From NCBI RefSeq assembly GCF_964228735.1, contig NZ_CAXRBQ010000076.1, positions 1 to 60,845 of the forward strand: 60,845 bases of DNA, read 5' to 3'. The position numbers and the translations under genes are program-made. Source of the DNA: Pontibacterium sp964228735 (GTDB lineage: Bacteria; Pseudomonadota; Gammaproteobacteria; Pseudomonadales; Balneatricaceae). Below the pieces are notes generated by a model. That model worked only from the letters and a program-made list of their open reading frames with translations. It ran no database searches and was not told where the DNA came from. Of the stretch, positions 59,191 through 60,845 are shown piece by piece; within the stretch, counting starts at the first letter, position 1; every line of letters begins with the position of its first letter.

Positions 59191-59443
59191 GCTTCTGGCA
59201 TGGACGGATGAAGCCTGGGCAAGCTACCTGTACTGGCAAACTCAGGATAAGAAGACGCTAAAAAGAATCAATAGACTGATTCAAGACACTCAGCGATCCC
59301 CGTTCGAAGGGATCGGCAAACCGGAAGCACTGAAGGAGAACTTATCGGGCTTCTGGTCTCGCCGCATCGACGATACACACCGCTTGGTGTATGCCGTGGA
59401 TGATCGGTATATCACGGTAATTTCTTGTCGGTATCATTACTGA
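59183..59443 (+). CDS. yoeB: mRNA interferase toxin YoeB
   Basis: 86 residues, family length. WTDEAWASYLYWQTQDKKTLKRINRLIQD, PFEGIGKPEALKENLSGFWSRRIDDTHRLVYAV and the C-terminal CRYHY are the YoeB/Txe signature with the catalytic Glu, Arg, His and Tyr. It cleaves mRNA at the ribosomal A site. Partner of the overlapping antitoxin. Such pairs mark mobile or accessory DNA. Confidence 0.95.
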   Translation: MSRLLAWTDEAWASYLYWQTQDKKTLKRINRLIQDTQRSPFEGIGKPEALKENLSGFWSRRIDDTHRLVYAVDDRYITVISCRYHY

Positions 59444-59598
59444 AGACAATAGAATGCCTAAGAGTTGCTAAATGAAACCTAGATTTATAACCGCCCCCAT
59501 CATCTTTGACTAAAGACCATAGGTTTGTTGTACGGCACCTGTACGATGCTCGGCACTCTCTGCTAGAGTTGTCCTCTAAATGGATGGAGTTACTCGAA

Positions 59599-59649
59599 AT
59601 GAGTACTCGAAGAACAATTGGAAATAAGCAGGAAGGAACATGCTCATAG
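59599..59649 (+). CDS. Possible 16-codon upstream ORF overlapping the orphan gene start
   Basis: ATG with GGAG 9 nt upstream, encoding MSTRRTIGNKQEGTCS, with TAG ending at 59649. It overlaps the ATG at 59640 in another frame, so ribosomes terminating here could reinitiate on the large gene. No homologue is known. Confidence 0.3.
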   Translation: MSTRRTIGNKQEGTCS

Positions 59650-60671
59650 ACATGGATAATGGACTGGTCACCTTTTTTGAAGTTGAAGCTTGTGGGTTTT
59701 ATCGCCTCAAGCAAGATGCCAGAGAGTTGGATCACAAGTTTGGTGATATGACTGCACTCGTAAAGGACCTTGAACGCTGGCTAACTGGGAAAAAGTTCGA
59801 GCAAACCCTTCCTTGGAGAGTAGAGGATTTTCCTCTTAGAGTTAAAACATATTGTCGCGGATTAGCTATAGACCCTGATACTAACGACGCTGTAATTGTA
59901 ATCTATCGATCAGTAGGTGATAACTCTGGGAATATTCATGGAATTAAAGTTGGTTCTGCTGTAGGTCCAGATGAGAAGGGAACTATCGTTGCCGGATCAA
60001 GTGAAGATGGTGAGGAAATAATCTGGGGGCAACCTTGTTACTACTGGATTATCCCAGAAAAGAATAAAATTGCTTCTATCAGGTTTCCACACTCTTCATC
60101 TGATACTCCTAAGCTCTCTTCATACATCAAGGACTTCGTAAATAACCATAGCAGTTTTGGCGAGCGAAATAAGTCTGAAAGTGTTAGGGAGAATCCCGCA
60201 GATCCTACTAGGAAGATTAAAATTACAAGGACAAACTTCCCTTATGGCGAGGGTAAAGATAAGTGCAACTGTATTTTTAAGTTTTCAGCGAAAGAGTTAA
60301 GACTGAAAACGTTGAAAGAAGATCTTGATCAGCTACATGAAAGAATAACTCATACAATTATTAGAGATAGTATTACGGCTACTATCCCTGATACCCGTAC
60401 CCCGTTCTTCCAGATTGGTAGTCAAATACTGCCTTCAGTCTTTGGACCTAGTGGTAAGTTTGAAAAAGCCAAACATGTTGAGGTTATCGTGGACGGGTCG
60501 CCGTCTCGTAAGGAGCTTTATAAGCTTTATGAACAACAAGCCGGTGAGGAAAATAAGGACTGGAGGAACATAGGTTTTAAGACTGAAGGTGCCAATGGAC
60601 CGACTACCTGGATTCAAGACTATGTTCCTGAATCAGTGAATTCATCTGCTATTGCCGTGCCACCGCATTGA
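59640..60671 (+). CDS. AT-rich orphan protein of unknown function (343 aa)
   Basis: 343 residues from the ATG at 59640 (GGAAGG upstream); an ATG at 59652 is an alternative. Base composition and codon use are visibly more AT-rich than in the housekeeping genes, and the gene follows a toxin-antitoxin pair, so recent acquisition is likely. No signal peptide, membrane segment or familiar motif. The C-terminal half has FQIGSQILPSVFGPSGKFEK and a mixed alpha/beta pattern; the N-terminal part includes WGQPCYYWIIPEKNKIASI. A defence or genomic-island role is possible but only from context. Confidence 0.65.
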   Translation: MLIDMDNGLVTFFEVEACGFYRLKQDARELDHKFGDMTALVKDLERWLTGKKFEQTLPWRVEDFPLRVKTYCRGLAIDPDTNDAVIVIYRSVGDNSGNIHGIKVGSAVGPDEKGTIVAGSSEDGEEIIWGQPCYYWIIPEKNKIASIRFPHSSSDTPKLSSYIKDFVNNHSSFGERNKSESVRENPADPTRKIKITRTNFPYGEGKDKCNCIFKFSAKELRLKTLKEDLDQLHERITHTIIRDSITATIPDTRTPFFQIGSQILPSVFGPSGKFEKAKHVEVIVDGSPSRKELYKLYEQQAGEENKDWRNIGFKTEGANGPTTWIQDYVPESVNSSAIAVPPH

Positions 60672-60686
60672 ATATAACCACATTCT

Positions 60687-60845
60687 TTACCACCACTCGA
60701 TCTTATCCGGATTCTGCCGCCGCATCTGCGCTACTGCAGCATCATTCACCGTCTTCTCCGACGTTTTTTTGCTCTGAATGCTATCGGGAACCACAAAACA
60801 TCCTGCCATGCATGGCGCTTTGTGGCTTGGCGGTTGAACGAGGTG
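60687..60845 (-). CDS. Uncharacterised gene running off the right edge
   Basis: Minus-strand frame open to the edge, with the stop TAA at 60687-60689. The visible 52 codons end with DAAVAQMRRQNPDKIEWW, which looks coding in composition. An internal ATG would give a 40-residue protein beginning MAGCFVVPDSIQ. Not recognised. Confidence 0.45.
   Translation of the reverse strand, partial: HLVQPPSHKAPCMAGCFVVPDSIQSKKTSEKTVNDAAVAQMRRQNPDKIEWW

Noticed and set aside
1..60845. CRISPR arrays, insertion sequences or prophage genes
   Set aside because: No regularly spaced direct repeats, transposase, integrase or phage structural genes were seen.

Overview
The window is chromosomal DNA of a free-living, aerobic, heterotrophic gammaproteobacterium. 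The gene order dnaX-ybaB-recR-rnd-ycgL-ycgN, the radD, rnr, hrpB and srkA homologues, and the TRAP and TctCBA uptake systems fit the Oceanospirillales/Pseudomonadales, most likely an Oceanospirillaceae-type marine bacterium. That assignment is inference from gene content. No rRNA, tRNA, prophage, insertion sequence or CRISPR array was seen.

Layout. 1-14.4 kb is housekeeping: the end of a PqiC-type lipoprotein gene, a glycosyltransferase-radD pair, small conserved hypotheticals, a Sel1-SPOR-SPOR envelope protein, srkA, and the co-directional run dnaX-ybaB-recR / rnd-ycgL-ycgN, which ends at a strong terminator. 14.4-18 kb holds a cytosolic PhnD-like protein and hrpB. 18-27 kb holds a double-PAS chemoreceptor and then a complete uptake module: a DctB/DctD-like two-component pair, a sigma-54 promoter with three upstream palindromes, and a TAXI-family TRAP transporter. 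27-34.7 kb has a CPA2 antiporter, a Bfd-like ferredoxin, a diguanylate cyclase, a long intergenic region with a near-perfect sigma-54 promoter driving a 27-codon membrane peptide, mqo, and a cytochrome-c peroxidase lipoprotein with an FNR/Anr-type box. 34.7-42.3 kb has repeat elements, a porin, tctCBA and, divergently, a CitA/CitB-type two-component pair. 42.3-49.6 kb has yciA, a third sigma-54 promoter with a 49-codon gene, a MASE1-PAS-PAS-GGDEF-EAL protein, a hemolysin III homologue and rnr. 50-52.9 kb has an OmpR/HK pair followed by a small exported protein with one EF-hand loop, preceded by four 11-bp tandem repeats. 53-58.7 kb has a LysE/AraC pair, a GST/HxlR divergent pair, a degenerate histidine kinase, an SDR and an HlyU-like protein. 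The right end (58.9-60.8 kb) looks acquired: a YefM-YoeB toxin-antitoxin pair and an AT-rich orphan gene.

How the genes work together. Two transporter/two-component modules for carboxylate-type substrates (TAXI-TRAP and TctCBA), malate:quinone oxidoreductase and a porin point to organic-acid scavenging. Several genes concern c-di-GMP and signalling. The least familiar signals are regulatory: the sigma-54/small-ORF units, the OmpR/EF-hand unit with its 11-bp operator ladder, a dnaX slippery site laid out as in E. coli, and a three-copy 31-bp hairpin family with compensatory stem changes. Sites and operators were found by eye, and none has been tested statistically.
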